From contig JAKSDN010000575.1 in the NCBI GenBank assembly GCA_022360075.1, positions 1 to 9,152 on the forward strand: a DNA stretch of 9,152 nucleotides, given 5' to 3'. The translations under genes were made by a program, and so were the position numbers. The DNA is from Kiloniellales bacterium. Its GTDB lineage: Bacteria; Pseudomonadota; Alphaproteobacteria; Kiloniellales; JAKSDN01. The notes beneath the pieces were generated by a model. The model was not told the DNA's origin and ran no database searches. It worked only from the letters and a program-made list of their open reading frames with translations. Each line of letters begins with the position of its first letter. The first letter of the stretch is position 1. Shown here in pieces: positions 1-5,854 of the stretch.

Positions 1-429
1 GCCTCGGAGATCCTGACCCTGGGCAGCCGCGAGCAGCGCATCGCCGGCAGCATCGATGCGACCGCCGCGCCGGAGGAGGCGCTGGACGCCGCCCGCGACC
101 TCGCCGCCGAGACCGGCGCCGTGGTCGCGGTGACCGGCGCGATCGACTACATCACCGACGGAGCGCGCATCCTGGCGGTCGACAACGGCGATCCCATGAT
201 GACCCGCGTCACCGCCATGGGCTGCGCGCTCACCTGCCTGATCGGGGCTTGCTGCGCGGTCGAGAGCGATGCGATGACCGCGGCCGCCCATGGCCTGGCG
301 ATCATGGGCGTGGCGGGCGAGCTTGCCGCCGTCGGGGCCGAGGGTCCCGGCAGCTTCCGGCAGCGCTTTGTCGACCGGCTCTACGGGCTCGATGAGGCCA
401 CGCTCGACGAGCGCGCGCGCATCGGATAG
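1..429 (+). CDS. thiM: Hydroxyethylthiazole kinase, C-terminal part (5' end outside window)
   Basis: The frame is open from base 1 and ends at TAG 427-429, giving the last 142 residues; the family is about 260-270 residues, so roughly the N-terminal half is missing. ThiM phosphorylates the thiazole alcohol (4-methyl-5-hydroxyethylthiazole) with ATP in cytoplasmic thiamine salvage. The visible part starts in the ASEI segment that follows the conserved GN of the family. It then contains VTGAIDYITDG, matching the family's TGxxDyvtDG, and the glycine/cysteine segment VTAMGCALT, where the conserved Cys of the phosphate-binding region lies. The thiE start follows 6 bases after the stop, and an AGGCGG ribosome-binding site overlaps the stop codon. 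This indicates one operon with coupled translation. Nothing looks broken in the visible part. The assignment is firm from these motifs plus the thiE neighbour; any promoter or TPP riboswitch would lie upstream of the window. Confidence 0.93.
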   Translation, partial: ASEILTLGSREQRIAGSIDATAAPEEALDAARDLAAETGAVVAVTGAIDYITDGARILAVDNGDPMMTRVTAMGCALTCLIGACCAVESDAMTAAAHGLAIMGVAGELAAVGAEGPGSFRQRFVDRLYGLDEATLDERARIG

Positions 430-435
430 GCGGAC

Positions 436-1089
436 ATGACCGACCCGCGACGCCACTTCGACCTGAGCCTCTATCTCGTGTTGGGTGCCGACGACGTCGG
501 CGACCGCGACTTGGTCGAGGTCGCCGCGGCGGCGGTGCGCGGTGGGGTAACCCTAGTGCAGTTCCGCGAAAAGCGCGCGCCGTCGGATGCGACGATCGAG
601 CGGGCGCGCCGGCTGAAGAAGGCACTGGCAGCCTTGGGCGTGCCGCTGATCGTCAACGATCATCTCGAAGTCGCGCTGGCGGTCGATGCCGAGGGCCTGC
701 ACCTCGGCCAGGACGATATGGACGCCGCCGCGGCGCGCGCGGCCTTGGGGCCCAGGCGCATCCTCGGTCTCTCGGCCGGCGACGCGGACGAGGCCAGCCG
801 CGTCGACCCGGCGGTCGCCGACTATGCCGGCATCGGCCCCGCCTATGCCACCGGCAGCAAGGCCGACGCGGGCGCGGCGATCGGCCTCGAAGGGATCGCC
901 GATCTGCGCGCCCGGCTATCGCTGCCCCTCGTCGCGATCGGCGGCATCGCGTCCGGCCGCGTGACGCCGGTCATGGCTCGCGGCGTGCAGGGCGTGGCCG
1001 TGGTCTCGGCGATCTGCGCCGCCGCGGACCCGGAAGCGGCGGCGCGCACGCTTAGGCGGGAGGTGGAGGCGGCGAAGGTGGTGGCTTGA
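436..1089 (+). CDS. thiE: Thiamine-phosphate synthase
   Basis: A 217-residue cytoplasmic TIM-barrel enzyme that joins HMP-pyrophosphate and thiazole phosphate to make thiamine phosphate. The length is typical for the family. Motifs appear in the expected order: QFREK at 42-46 (family Q-x-R-E-K, pyrophosphate binding), VND at 73-75 (ND pair), GLHLGQDD at 87-94 (family H-x-G-Q-x-D), GLSAG near 112-116, the GPAYATGSK loop near 135-143 (family GPxxxTxxK), AIGGI near 168, and VAVVSAI near the C-terminus (phosphate site). The start ATG is preceded by AGGCGG at the end of thiM. The phenylalanine in QFREK, where QLREK or QYREK is more usual, is a mild variation. The gene is cotranscribed with thiM. 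The TGA stop is followed by a repeat-bearing intergenic region and a convergent gene. Confidence 0.96.
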   Translation: MTDPRRHFDLSLYLVLGADDVGDRDLVEVAAAAVRGGVTLVQFREKRAPSDATIERARRLKKALAALGVPLIVNDHLEVALAVDAEGLHLGQDDMDAAAARAALGPRRILGLSAGDADEASRVDPAVADYAGIGPAYATGSKADAGAAIGLEGIADLRARLSLPLVAIGGIASGRVTPVMARGVQGVAVVSAICAAADPEAAARTLRREVEAAKVVA

Positions 1090-1412
1090 GGAAGGGGGCG
1101 GCGATCGCGTCAACCTTGGCGCGGTTTTATAGTGTCGCTGCCGAGTCTCATCCGCGTTCTCCTTCTATCGACGTTTGCTTTTGCTTTGTCCGCTCCGCGG
1201 ACGCCCCCCACCCTAACCCTCCCCCTCAAGGGGGGAGGGAAATCAATGTGTTGGCTTCATTCTATCGCCTCCCCCCTCGAGGGGGAGGTCGGCGCGGAGC
1301 GACGGGTGGGGGGCTGGCGCGGAGCGCCGAAAGGGTCTTCTGTTCGCGGCAAGACCGGGTCATGCCCGAGGCCAACGTTATCGGCACCGGTTACGCCGAA
1401 GCGGCCCTGCCT
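1090..1412. other. Intergenic region between convergent thiE and patatin gene
   Basis: This is 323 bases with no supportable gene. Bases 1186-1335 are a compound palindromic repeat, described separately. Bases 1334-1355 can form a weak 6-bp stem (GGTCTT with AAGACC), but there is no T-run, so I do not call a terminator. Reading frames crossing the region give proline/glycine/arginine-rich strings (such as PHPNPPP and PPRGGG) that come from the repeat and are not proteins. Confidence 0.7.
1186..1335 (+). repeat. 150-bp compound palindromic intergenic repeat, copy 1
   Basis: Nested inverted repeats make up the element. GTCCGC/GCGGAC lies at 1188-1202. A C-rich/G-rich hairpin with loop TCAA is at 1218-1239, and a second with loop TCGA at 1268-1288. 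GGCGC/GCGCC lies at 1316-1328. An outer pairing joins GCCCCCCACCC (1203-1213) to GGGTGGGGGGC near 1304-1314. A second copy lies at 6813-6962 in opposite orientation and matches at about nine in ten positions by eye. The least conserved parts are the linkers between hairpins, while the stems match. That pattern suggests a folded, mobilised repeat unit like the REP/MITE-type elements of Alphaproteobacteria. No coding capacity is evident. Confidence 0.85.
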
Positions 1413-2540
1413 TCACAAGAACATCTCGCCGATATCGACCGTCGACTTCTTGCCGAGATGGCGGTGGTTGTCGCCGAGCCAGGTCTCGGCGCGGGCGCGG
1501 CCGATGTCGCGCAGGTGTTGCAGGAAGGTCCAATCGGCGTTGAGCTTGCTGGAGACGCCGAGCGCGCGCATCTCGTCCTCGGCTTCGATGACGTGGATCA
1601 GCAGGCGTTTCAGCCGGCCCTCGTCGTCGAAGCCGCCGTCGATCAGCTTGGTGACGAAGGCGATCGCGCGCATCTCGCGCATCAGTGTGGCGTTGAAGGT
1701 GACCGTGTTCAGGCGATCGAGAATACCCTGGGCCGTGGTCGGCACGTCGTCGTGGTTGATCGGGTTGATCTGTACCAGCAGGACGTCGCGCGCTTCGGTG
1801 CCGTAGATCAGCGGGAAGATCGCCGGGTTGCCGCTGTAGCCGCCATCCCAATAGGCTTCGCCGTCGATCTCCACGGCCTGGTGCAGGAAGGGCAGACAAG
1901 CCGAGGCCATGACCGCGTCCAGGCTCATCTCGGCAAGCTCGAAAACCTTGACGCGGCAACGCTTGATGTCGGTCGCGCCGACGAAGAGCTTCACCGTCTC
2001 GCAGTGCCGCAGGACATCGAAATCGACCAGGGAGCCGACCACGTCGCGCAGAGGATCGATGGAAAGCGCGTTGAACTGATAGGGCGAGAGCACCCGCGCC
2101 ATCGTGTCGAGCATCCAGTAGCCCGGCGAGAAGTCCATGCGCCCGACGCCGAGCATGCGGTCGAGCGGCGTCGGCTGCAGCGGGGTGAGGGCGGCGACCG
2201 ACGCGATCCGTTGCCAAAGCTCGTCGAGCAGCGCGCGCGCCTTGTCGCGGCCGCCGACCGTCAGGCCATAGGCCGCGACCGCGCCGTTGACCGCGCCCGC
2301 CGAGGTGCCGCTGATGCCCTCGATGGCGATGCGCTCGTCCTCCAGCAGGCGGTCGAGCACGCCCCAGGTGAAGGCGCCGTGGGAGCCGCCGCCCTGGAGC
2401 GCCAGATTGATGCGCCGGACCTGGGCACCCTTCGGCCAGGGATCGATGCAATCCGGGCATTCCATCCAGGCCTTCTGTAGCGCTGCAACGGCCTCGTCTC
2501 CGCGCTGCCGTCGGGCGCGCTTCTTCGCGGTCTTTGCCAT
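1413..2540 (-). CDS. Patatin-like phospholipase family protein
   Basis: A 375-residue serine acyl hydrolase of the patatin fold. These enzymes use a Ser-Asp dyad to cleave acyl esters of lipids; the substrate here is unknown. The oxyanion-hole motif GGG is at 50-52 within NLALQGGGSHGAFTWGVLD. The nucleophile elbow G-T-S-A-G is at 78-82, with Ser80 as nucleophile. The catalytic Asp232 is in DGGYSGNP (232-239). All active-site elements are intact. The N-terminus is short and very basic (KTAKKRARRQR) and carries a CPDC at 28-31 before the domain. No signal peptide or membrane segment is seen, so it is probably cytoplasmic or peripheral. The ATG start places the catalytic motif at the usual distance; an AGGAG lies upstream at 2554-2558, rather far from the start. 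A candidate promoter is at 2611-2638. The gene converges with thiE. Family assignment is firm; lipid substrate and role are open. Confidence 0.93.
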   Translation of the reverse strand: MAKTAKKRARRQRGDEAVAALQKAWMECPDCIDPWPKGAQVRRINLALQGGGSHGAFTWGVLDRLLEDERIAIEGISGTSAGAVNGAVAAYGLTVGGRDKARALLDELWQRIASVAALTPLQPTPLDRMLGVGRMDFSPGYWMLDTMARVLSPYQFNALSIDPLRDVVGSLVDFDVLRHCETVKLFVGATDIKRCRVKVFELAEMSLDAVMASACLPFLHQAVEIDGEAYWDGGYSGNPAIFPLIYGTEARDVLLVQINPINHDDVPTTAQGILDRLNTVTFNATLMREMRAIAFVTKLIDGGFDDEGRLKRLLIHVIEAEDEMRALGVSSKLNADWTFLQHLRDIGRARAETWLGDNHRHLGKKSTVDIGEMFL

Positions 2541-2610
2541 GGGTCTTCAATGTCTCCTGGCGCAGCGTGCCCGCTATGTGTCACCGCCGCTCCTTCGCGA
2601 CAAGGGCGCC

Positions 2611-2638
2611 AGGATACAGTCCGCCCTTCGCCGATCAA
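2611..2638 (-). promoter_or_regulatory. Candidate sigma-70 promoter of the patatin gene
   Basis: On the minus strand, TTGATC (2633-2638) is separated by 16 bases from TATCCT (2611-2616), about 70 bases upstream of the patatin ATG. Hexamer match and spacing are plausible but not decisive. Confidence 0.35.
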
Positions 2639-2691
2639 AATCCGGTGAGCCGGTCGCGGCCAGCCCCGACGAGGAGATCGAAATCGCGCCG

Positions 2692-3330
2692 TCAGTCCCC
2701 GGCGCCGGCAAGCGCTTCGGTCGTGCGCAGCTCGGCGAGCGCCTGACGGACGATCTGAATCGACGACCAGAAGAACAGGCTCGCCATCAGGCCGGCGACG
2801 ATCAGGTCCGGCCAGGCCGTGCCCGTCCCCCAGACCGCGCTGGCCGCGACGATCACGGCCAGGTTGCCGATCGCGTCGTTGCGGCTGCACAGCCAGACCG
2901 AGCGCACGTTGGCGTCGCCGTCGCGGTACTTCAGCAACAGCAGGACGCTGGCGAGGTTGGCCGCAAGCGCCAGAAAGCCGACCGCGCCCATGACTTCCGC
3001 CTGCGGCAGTCCGAGCACCAGCGTTTGGTAGAGCGTCGAGCCGAGCACCCAGAGGCCGGCCGCACCCAGGCTCAGGCCCTTGAAGAGCGCGGCGCGGGCG
3101 CGCCAGGCCAGCGGCATGCCGATGACGAAGAGGCTGATGGCATAGGTGACGGTGTCGCCGAGGAAGTCGAGCGCATCGGCCTTGAGCGCCTGCGAGGCCG
3201 CCGCCAGGCCGGCGCCCATCTCGACCACGAACATCGCCCCGTTGATGGCGATCACGATCCACAGGACGCGCTTGTAGGCGGCCGAGAGGCCGTCGAACGC
3301 CACCTTATCGCCGCAACCGCAACCCGCCAT
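2692..3330 (-). CDS. Short CDF-family cation transporter (probable heavy-metal efflux)
   Basis: A 212-residue inner-membrane protein with about six hydrophobic segments (roughly 22-44, 53-72, 84-104, 113-133, 152-168, 174-194), resembling the transmembrane part of cation diffusion facilitators, which export divalent metals against protons. In the second segment the metal-site pattern is Asp55-x-x-x-Asp59 (ALDFLGDT), where many zinc CDFs have HxxxD. In the fifth segment the matching position reads Cys148-x-x-x-Asp152 (CSRNDAIGN) instead of HxxxD or DxxxD. The N-terminus has a CGC pair (Cys4, Cys6) that could bind metal. The usual C-terminal cytoplasmic domain of about 80-90 residues is absent; the gene ends cleanly, so this looks like a natural short form rather than a truncation. 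It is divergent from a MerR-type metal sensor with a shared operator, pointing to metal-induced efflux. Cd, Zn, Pb or Co specificity cannot be read from sequence alone. Confidence 0.88.
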   Translation of the reverse strand: MAGCGCGDKVAFDGLSAAYKRVLWIVIAINGAMFVVEMGAGLAAASQALKADALDFLGDTVTYAISLFVIGMPLAWRARAALFKGLSLGAAGLWVLGSTLYQTLVLGLPQAEVMGAVGFLALAANLASVLLLLKYRDGDANVRSVWLCSRNDAIGNLAVIVAASAVWGTGTAWPDLIVAGLMASLFFWSSIQIVRQALAELRTTEALAGAGD

Positions 3331-3362
3331 GATTTGCCGCTTCGTTCCCGTAGTGCCCGAGC

Positions 3363-3391
3363 TTGCCCCGGTTCCAGTCCCAACATAGGAT
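3363..3391 (+). promoter_or_regulatory. Candidate promoter of the merR-type gene
   Basis: On the plus strand, TTGCCC (3363-3368) is followed after 17 bases by TAGGAT (3386-3391). Transcription would begin just inside the operator dyad at 3392-3406, so a bound regulator could repress its own gene. The leader would be short, with the AAGGAG site at 3411-3416. The -35 hexamer is only a partial match. Confidence 0.4.
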
Positions 3392-3412
3392 CTATAGTAA
3401 CTAGAGGTTCAA
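3382..3412 (-). promoter_or_regulatory. MerR-type promoter/operator for the cation transporter (19-bp spacer)
   Basis: On the minus strand a -35 TTGAAC (3407-3412) and a -10 TATGTT (3382-3387) are separated by 19 bases instead of 17. The spacer holds an imperfect dyad: CTATAGT (3392-3398), a central A, then ACTAGAG (3400-3406). A long spacer with a dyad between -35 and -10 is the established signature of promoters activated by MerR-family DNA distortion. The dyad resembles operators of the Zn/Cd/Pb-sensing MerR branch. Position and direction fit control of the transporter starting at 3330. Confidence 0.82.
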
Positions 3413-3421
3413 GGAGTATTG

Positions 3422-3868
3422 ATGGCCGCAGCGACCTTCACGATCGGGCATCTGGCGCGCGAGACCGGCTGCAAGGTGCCGACCATCCGCTACTACGAGA
3501 AGATCGGGCTGCTGCCGCCGCCGGATCGCTCGTCGGGCAACCAGCGCCGCTACGGGCAGCCGCACGTCGAGCGCCTGGGCTTCATCCGGCACTGCCGCGA
3601 GCTCGGCTTTTCGCAATCGGCGGTGCGCGAGCTGCTGGCGCTGACGGATCGGCCGGAGCAGTCTTGCGCCGCCGTCACGGCGATCGCGCACACGCACCTG
3701 GAGGACGTGAACCGGCGCATCGACCGCCTCGCCGCCCTGCGGTCGGAGCTGGAGCGCATGATCGCGGCCTGCAAGGGCGGCCGGGTCGGCTCCTGCCGGA
3801 TCATCGAGACTTTGGCCGACCACGCGCATGGCCACTGCCTGGTGAGCGATCACCGGGATCCGCAGTAA
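3422..3868 (+). CDS. MerR-family metal-responsive regulator (CadR/PbrR/ZntR-like)
   Basis: A 148-residue transcription factor. The winged helix at the N-terminus (TIGHLARETGCKVPTIRYYE, about 7-26, then IGLLPPPDRS and RRY) is the MerR signature. A dimerisation helix follows (about 83-116), then a metal-binding loop. Cys82, Cys117 and Cys125 match the three-cysteine pattern of divalent-metal sensors; the 35-residue spacing from Cys82 to Cys117 equals that from Cys77 to Cys112 in CadR. The tail adds a His/Cys cluster (His134, His136, His138, Cys139, His144), reminiscent of the His-rich tail of some CadR proteins. I chose ATG 3422 over the TTG at 3419 because AAGGAG (3411-3416) is well placed only for the ATG. 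The gene is divergent from a cation transporter with a MerR-type operator between them, so it is the likely activator of that transporter. Which metal it senses is not certain. Confidence 0.93.
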   Translation: MAAATFTIGHLARETGCKVPTIRYYEKIGLLPPPDRSSGNQRRYGQPHVERLGFIRHCRELGFSQSAVRELLALTDRPEQSCAAVTAIAHTHLEDVNRRIDRLAALRSELERMIAACKGGRVGSCRIIETLADHAHGHCLVSDHRDPQ

Positions 3869-3908
3869 CCGTCTTCGAGCGACAGAAACTAGGGAACCGC
3901 ATCCGACC

Positions 3909-4688
3909 ATGACCGAGCTTGTGCTTCTGGAACGCGAGGGTGACATCGCCCGTGTCGTGCTCAACCGGCCGGACCGGCTGAACGCCTTCAATCTGGACAT
4001 GTGGCGCCGCCTGGGCGCGGTCATGGCCGAGGTCGAGGCCGAGGCGGGGCTGCGCTGCCTCGTCGTTAGCGGCGGGACGAGCAAGGCCTTCGGCGCCGGC
4101 GCCGATATCGCCGAGTTCCCGCAAGCGCGTTTCAGCGCGGCGCAGGCCGAGGCCTATGCCGGGGTCATGGCGCCGGCCTTGGAGAGCCTGGAGGCCTGTG
4201 CTGTGCCGACGGTGGCGGCCGTGCAGGGCGCTTGCGTAGGCGCCGGCCTCGAGCTGGCGCTGCTCTGTGACCTCAAGATCGCCGGTGCCGGCGCGCGCTT
4301 CGGCATCCCGATCAAGCGCATCGGCCACTGCCTGCCCTATGCCGCCATGCGTCCGCTGGTCGCGCTCGTCGGCCAGACAACGGCCATGGAGATCCTGCTC
4401 GAAGGCCGCATCCTCGATGCCGAGGAGGCCCAGGCCAAGGGCCTGGTCAACCGGGTCGTGCCGGACGAGGCGGTCGAGACCGAGGCCATGGCCACGGCCC
4501 GGCGCATTGCCGAGGGCGCACCACTCGCCGCGCGCGGCCACAAGCGCTTCGTGCGCCGCGCCGCCGATCCACGGCCGCTGAGCGAAGCCGAATGGCGCGA
4601 GCCCTTCCAGTCCTGCGACAGCGCGGACTACCACGAGGGCGTGCGCGCCTTCCTCGACAAGCGCAAGCCGGCCTTCGAAGGTCAATGA
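3909..4688 (+). CDS. Enoyl-CoA hydratase/isomerase (crotonase) family protein
   Basis: A 259-residue protein of the crotonase fold, which binds acyl-CoA thioesters and stabilises an enolate in an oxyanion hole. AFGAGADIAEF (60-70) is the first CoA/oxyanion loop, with GAGAD in place of the common SAGAD. VQGACVGAGLELALLCD (105-121) is the second oxyanion loop and helix. Glu115 aligns with one catalytic glutamate of mitochondrial crotonase (Glu144). The position 20 residues on, normally the second glutamate (Glu164, in PE), is Ile135 in FGIPIKRIG. Simple hydratase activity is therefore doubtful, and an isomerase, hydrolase, decarboxylase or another CoA reaction is possible. The segment after it (HCLPYAAMRPL) also departs from the usual GxxPGxGGxxRL. 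The ATG lies 40 bases after the merR stop, and the GNAT frame starts 7 bases after this stop, so the latter two are probably coupled. Family is firm; substrate is unknown. Confidence 0.9.
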   Translation: MTELVLLEREGDIARVVLNRPDRLNAFNLDMWRRLGAVMAEVEAEAGLRCLVVSGGTSKAFGAGADIAEFPQARFSAAQAEAYAGVMAPALESLEACAVPTVAAVQGACVGAGLELALLCDLKIAGAGARFGIPIKRIGHCLPYAAMRPLVALVGQTTAMEILLEGRILDAEEAQAKGLVNRVVPDEAVETEAMATARRIAEGAPLAARGHKRFVRRAADPRPLSEAEWREPFQSCDSADYHEGVRAFLDKRKPAFEGQ

Positions 4689-4695
4689 GGCGGCA

Positions 4696-4788
4696 ATGAC
4701 GGACAGCGACGGGGTCGCGATTTGACCGGGTCGACTCGAGGAAGCCGCGGCCATTCGCGATCTTGTCACCCGCGCCTACGCCATCTAC
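4696..4788 (+). other. Probable original 5' end of the GNAT gene, interrupted by in-frame TGA
   Basis: An ATG at 4696 sits 7 bases after the preceding gene's stop, with GAGG at 4687-4690 as ribosome-binding site. Its frame encodes MTDSDGVAI, then a TGA at 4723-4725, then PGRLEEAAAIRDLVTRAYA, and continues in frame into the acetyltransferase. GNAT proteins typically begin with IRPAxxxDAxAI, so the TGA sits exactly where Arg is expected (a CGA to TGA change). The segment encodes the first strand and helix of the fold. It is either a genuine nonsense mutation or a base-call error. Confidence 0.6.
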
Positions 4789-5163
4789 TTGCCGCGCATG
4801 GGCAAACCGGCGGGGCCGGCCTTGGACGACTTCGAAGCCCGCGTGCGCGACGGCGAGGCCTATGTGTTGGCCGTAGGCGAGGCGATCGCGGGCGCGCTCG
4901 TGCTGATCGAGCAGGACGATCATCTGCTCCTGGACAACATCGCCATCGATCCCGACCGGCAAGGCCACGGCTACGGCCGCCGCCTCATGAGCTTCGCCGA
5001 CGACGAGGCCCGCCGGCGCGGCTACGCCGAGATCCGGCTCTACACCAACGTGGTGATGCGCGAGAACCTCGCCCTCTATCCGCGCCTCGGCTACCACGAG
5101 ACCGGCCGCGGCGAGGAGGCCGGCTACCAGCGGGTGTTCGTGGCGAAGTCGTTGGTGAGGTAG
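4789..5163 (+). CDS. GNAT-family N-acetyltransferase (N-terminus interrupted)
   Basis: The open frame after the TGA at 4723 carries most of a GNAT fold, which transfers acetyl from acetyl-CoA to an amine; the acceptor is unknown. Motif A is clear: LDNIAIDPDRQGHGYGRRLM, in which Q-G-H-G-Y-G is the Q/R-x-x-G-x-G/A pyrophosphate-binding loop. Motif B follows (LYTNVVMRENLALYPRLGYHETGR), with the usual N-x-x-x-x-x-Y-x-x-x-G-Y/F pattern. The first available starts are TTG 4789 and ATG 4798, neither with a good ribosome-binding site. Translation from either would drop strand 1 and helix 1, which are still recognisable upstream. The 124-residue product may thus be non-functional; with the stop read through, the protein would be about 155 residues, normal for the family. 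The gene follows the crotonase gene closely and converges with the VOC gene. Confidence 0.75.
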   Translation: MPRMGKPAGPALDDFEARVRDGEAYVLAVGEAIAGALVLIEQDDHLLLDNIAIDPDRQGHGYGRRLMSFADDEARRRGYAEIRLYTNVVMRENLALYPRLGYHETGRGEEAGYQRVFVAKSLVR

Positions 5164-5224
5164 GGGGCGCTGCCTAGCCTATTGGGTCGGCTTGGTCGTG
5201 TCTTCTTTGCCTCAACCAGTGGTT

Positions 5225-5307
5225 GTCATTGCCGGCCTTGACCCGGCGATCCATTGAGGTCCGAGTCCGGGACTTCGATGGATCCTCGGGTCAAGCCCGA
5301 GGATGAC
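5225..5307 (+). repeat. About 83-bp palindromic intergenic repeat, copy A
   Basis: The unit begins GTCATTGCCGGCCTTGACCC and ends with GGGTCAAGCCCGAGGATGAC, so its two ends are imperfect inverted repeats. An inner stem CCTCGGG/CCCGAGG lies at 5284-5302. A related unit in the same orientation lies at 7000-7082. It resembles the abundant GTCAT...ATGAC intergenic repeats of Alphaproteobacteria. It sits between the convergent GNAT and VOC genes, where its stem could also slow transcription; no T-run follows. Confidence 0.8.
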
Positions 5308-5366
5308 ACCAGAGATGTGGGAGACGTCATCATTAATTGGCCATACAAGACTCCTTCGATCTCCAC

Positions 5367-5783
5367 CTAAGGCCGATAGGTCCCGAAGCACCAGACATGG
5401 CCCTCCGGATCGCGGCAGATATAGTCGCGGCTGCCGTAGTCGGTGTCGGTCAGTTCCATGACGATCTCGTCGCCGGCGGCCTTGGCGCGGTCGTGGTGGG
5501 CGTCGACGTCGTCGACCGGGATGTAGACGCTCTGGCTGGTGCCGCCGAGCGCGGCGGGGGTCTTGACCAGCTTGTCGTAATTGTCGTCCCGGGCCGAGCC
5601 CAGCATGATCATGCCGCCGGCAAAGGTGAGCTGCGCATGGGCGATCGTGCCGCCCTCGCCGTCGACCACGAATTGCGAGTCGAAGCCGAAAGCCCTGGCC
5701 AGCCAGTCGATCATGGCGCGTGCGTCGCGATAGCGCAGCGCCGGGATCACGTTGGGGGACACATTCTTCTGTTCCGCAGGCAT
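5367..5783 (-). CDS. VOC-family (glyoxalase/bleomycin-resistance fold) protein
   Basis: A 138-residue single VOC module pair of the PhnB-like type. The two beta-alpha-beta-beta-beta units can be seen: VIPALRYRDARAMIDWLARAFGF opens the first, and SVYIPVDDVDAHHDRAKAAG opens the second. The end, RDPEGHVWCFGTY, is the characteristic closing motif of this group. AHAQLTFAGGMIMLGS forms the strands between. Family members range from dioxygenases and lyases to resistance proteins, and many PhnB-like members have no known reaction, so no function is assigned. The start ATG has GGAGG at 5791-5795 (minus strand). The gene lies 71 bases downstream of an AraC-family regulator on the same strand, probably in one transcription unit. 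An 8-bp inverted repeat overlaps the ribosome-binding site. Confidence 0.9.
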   Translation of the reverse strand: MPAEQKNVSPNVIPALRYRDARAMIDWLARAFGFDSQFVVDGEGGTIAHAQLTFAGGMIMLGSARDDNYDKLVKTPAALGGTSQSVYIPVDDVDAHHDRAKAAGDEIVMELTDTDYGSRDYICRDPEGHVWCFGTYRP

Positions 5784-5793
5784 GGCGAGGCCT

Positions 5794-5811
5794 CCATCGA
5801 TGGATCGATGG
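5794..5811. promoter_or_regulatory. Inverted repeat CCATCGAT-GG-ATCGATGG in the VOC leader
   Basis: Perfect 8-bp arms (5794-5801 and 5804-5811) with a 2-base centre lie just upstream of the VOC start and cover two bases of its GGAGG ribosome-binding site. It could be a small operator, or chance, since ATCGAT is frequent in such genomes. A 2-base loop is too tight for a good hairpin unless the stem frays. Confidence 0.3.
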
Positions 5812-5854
5812 TCGGAGACTAGCCGGCGCGGCGCCTGTCGGTCTTGGACGAATG

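Noticed and set aside
1334..1355. Rho-independent terminator for the patatin gene
   Set aside because: Only a 6-bp stem with a loop of about 10 bases and no T-run on the relevant strand.
1086..2480. Long plus-strand open frame (464 codons) antisense to the patatin gene
   Set aside because: It starts in the palindromic repeat and then mirrors the patatin gene. It has no recognisable domain, whereas the minus frame has intact catalytic motifs.
2287..3912. Long plus-strand open frame (541 codons) across patatin, CDF and MerR genes
   Set aside because: GC-rich shadow frame. It covers three genes with clear motifs in other frames and has low-complexity Arg/Ala/Asp composition.
3801..4769. Minus-strand open frame (322 codons) opposite the crotonase gene
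   Set aside because: Antisense shadow; no domain pattern and overlaps a well-supported plus-strand gene.
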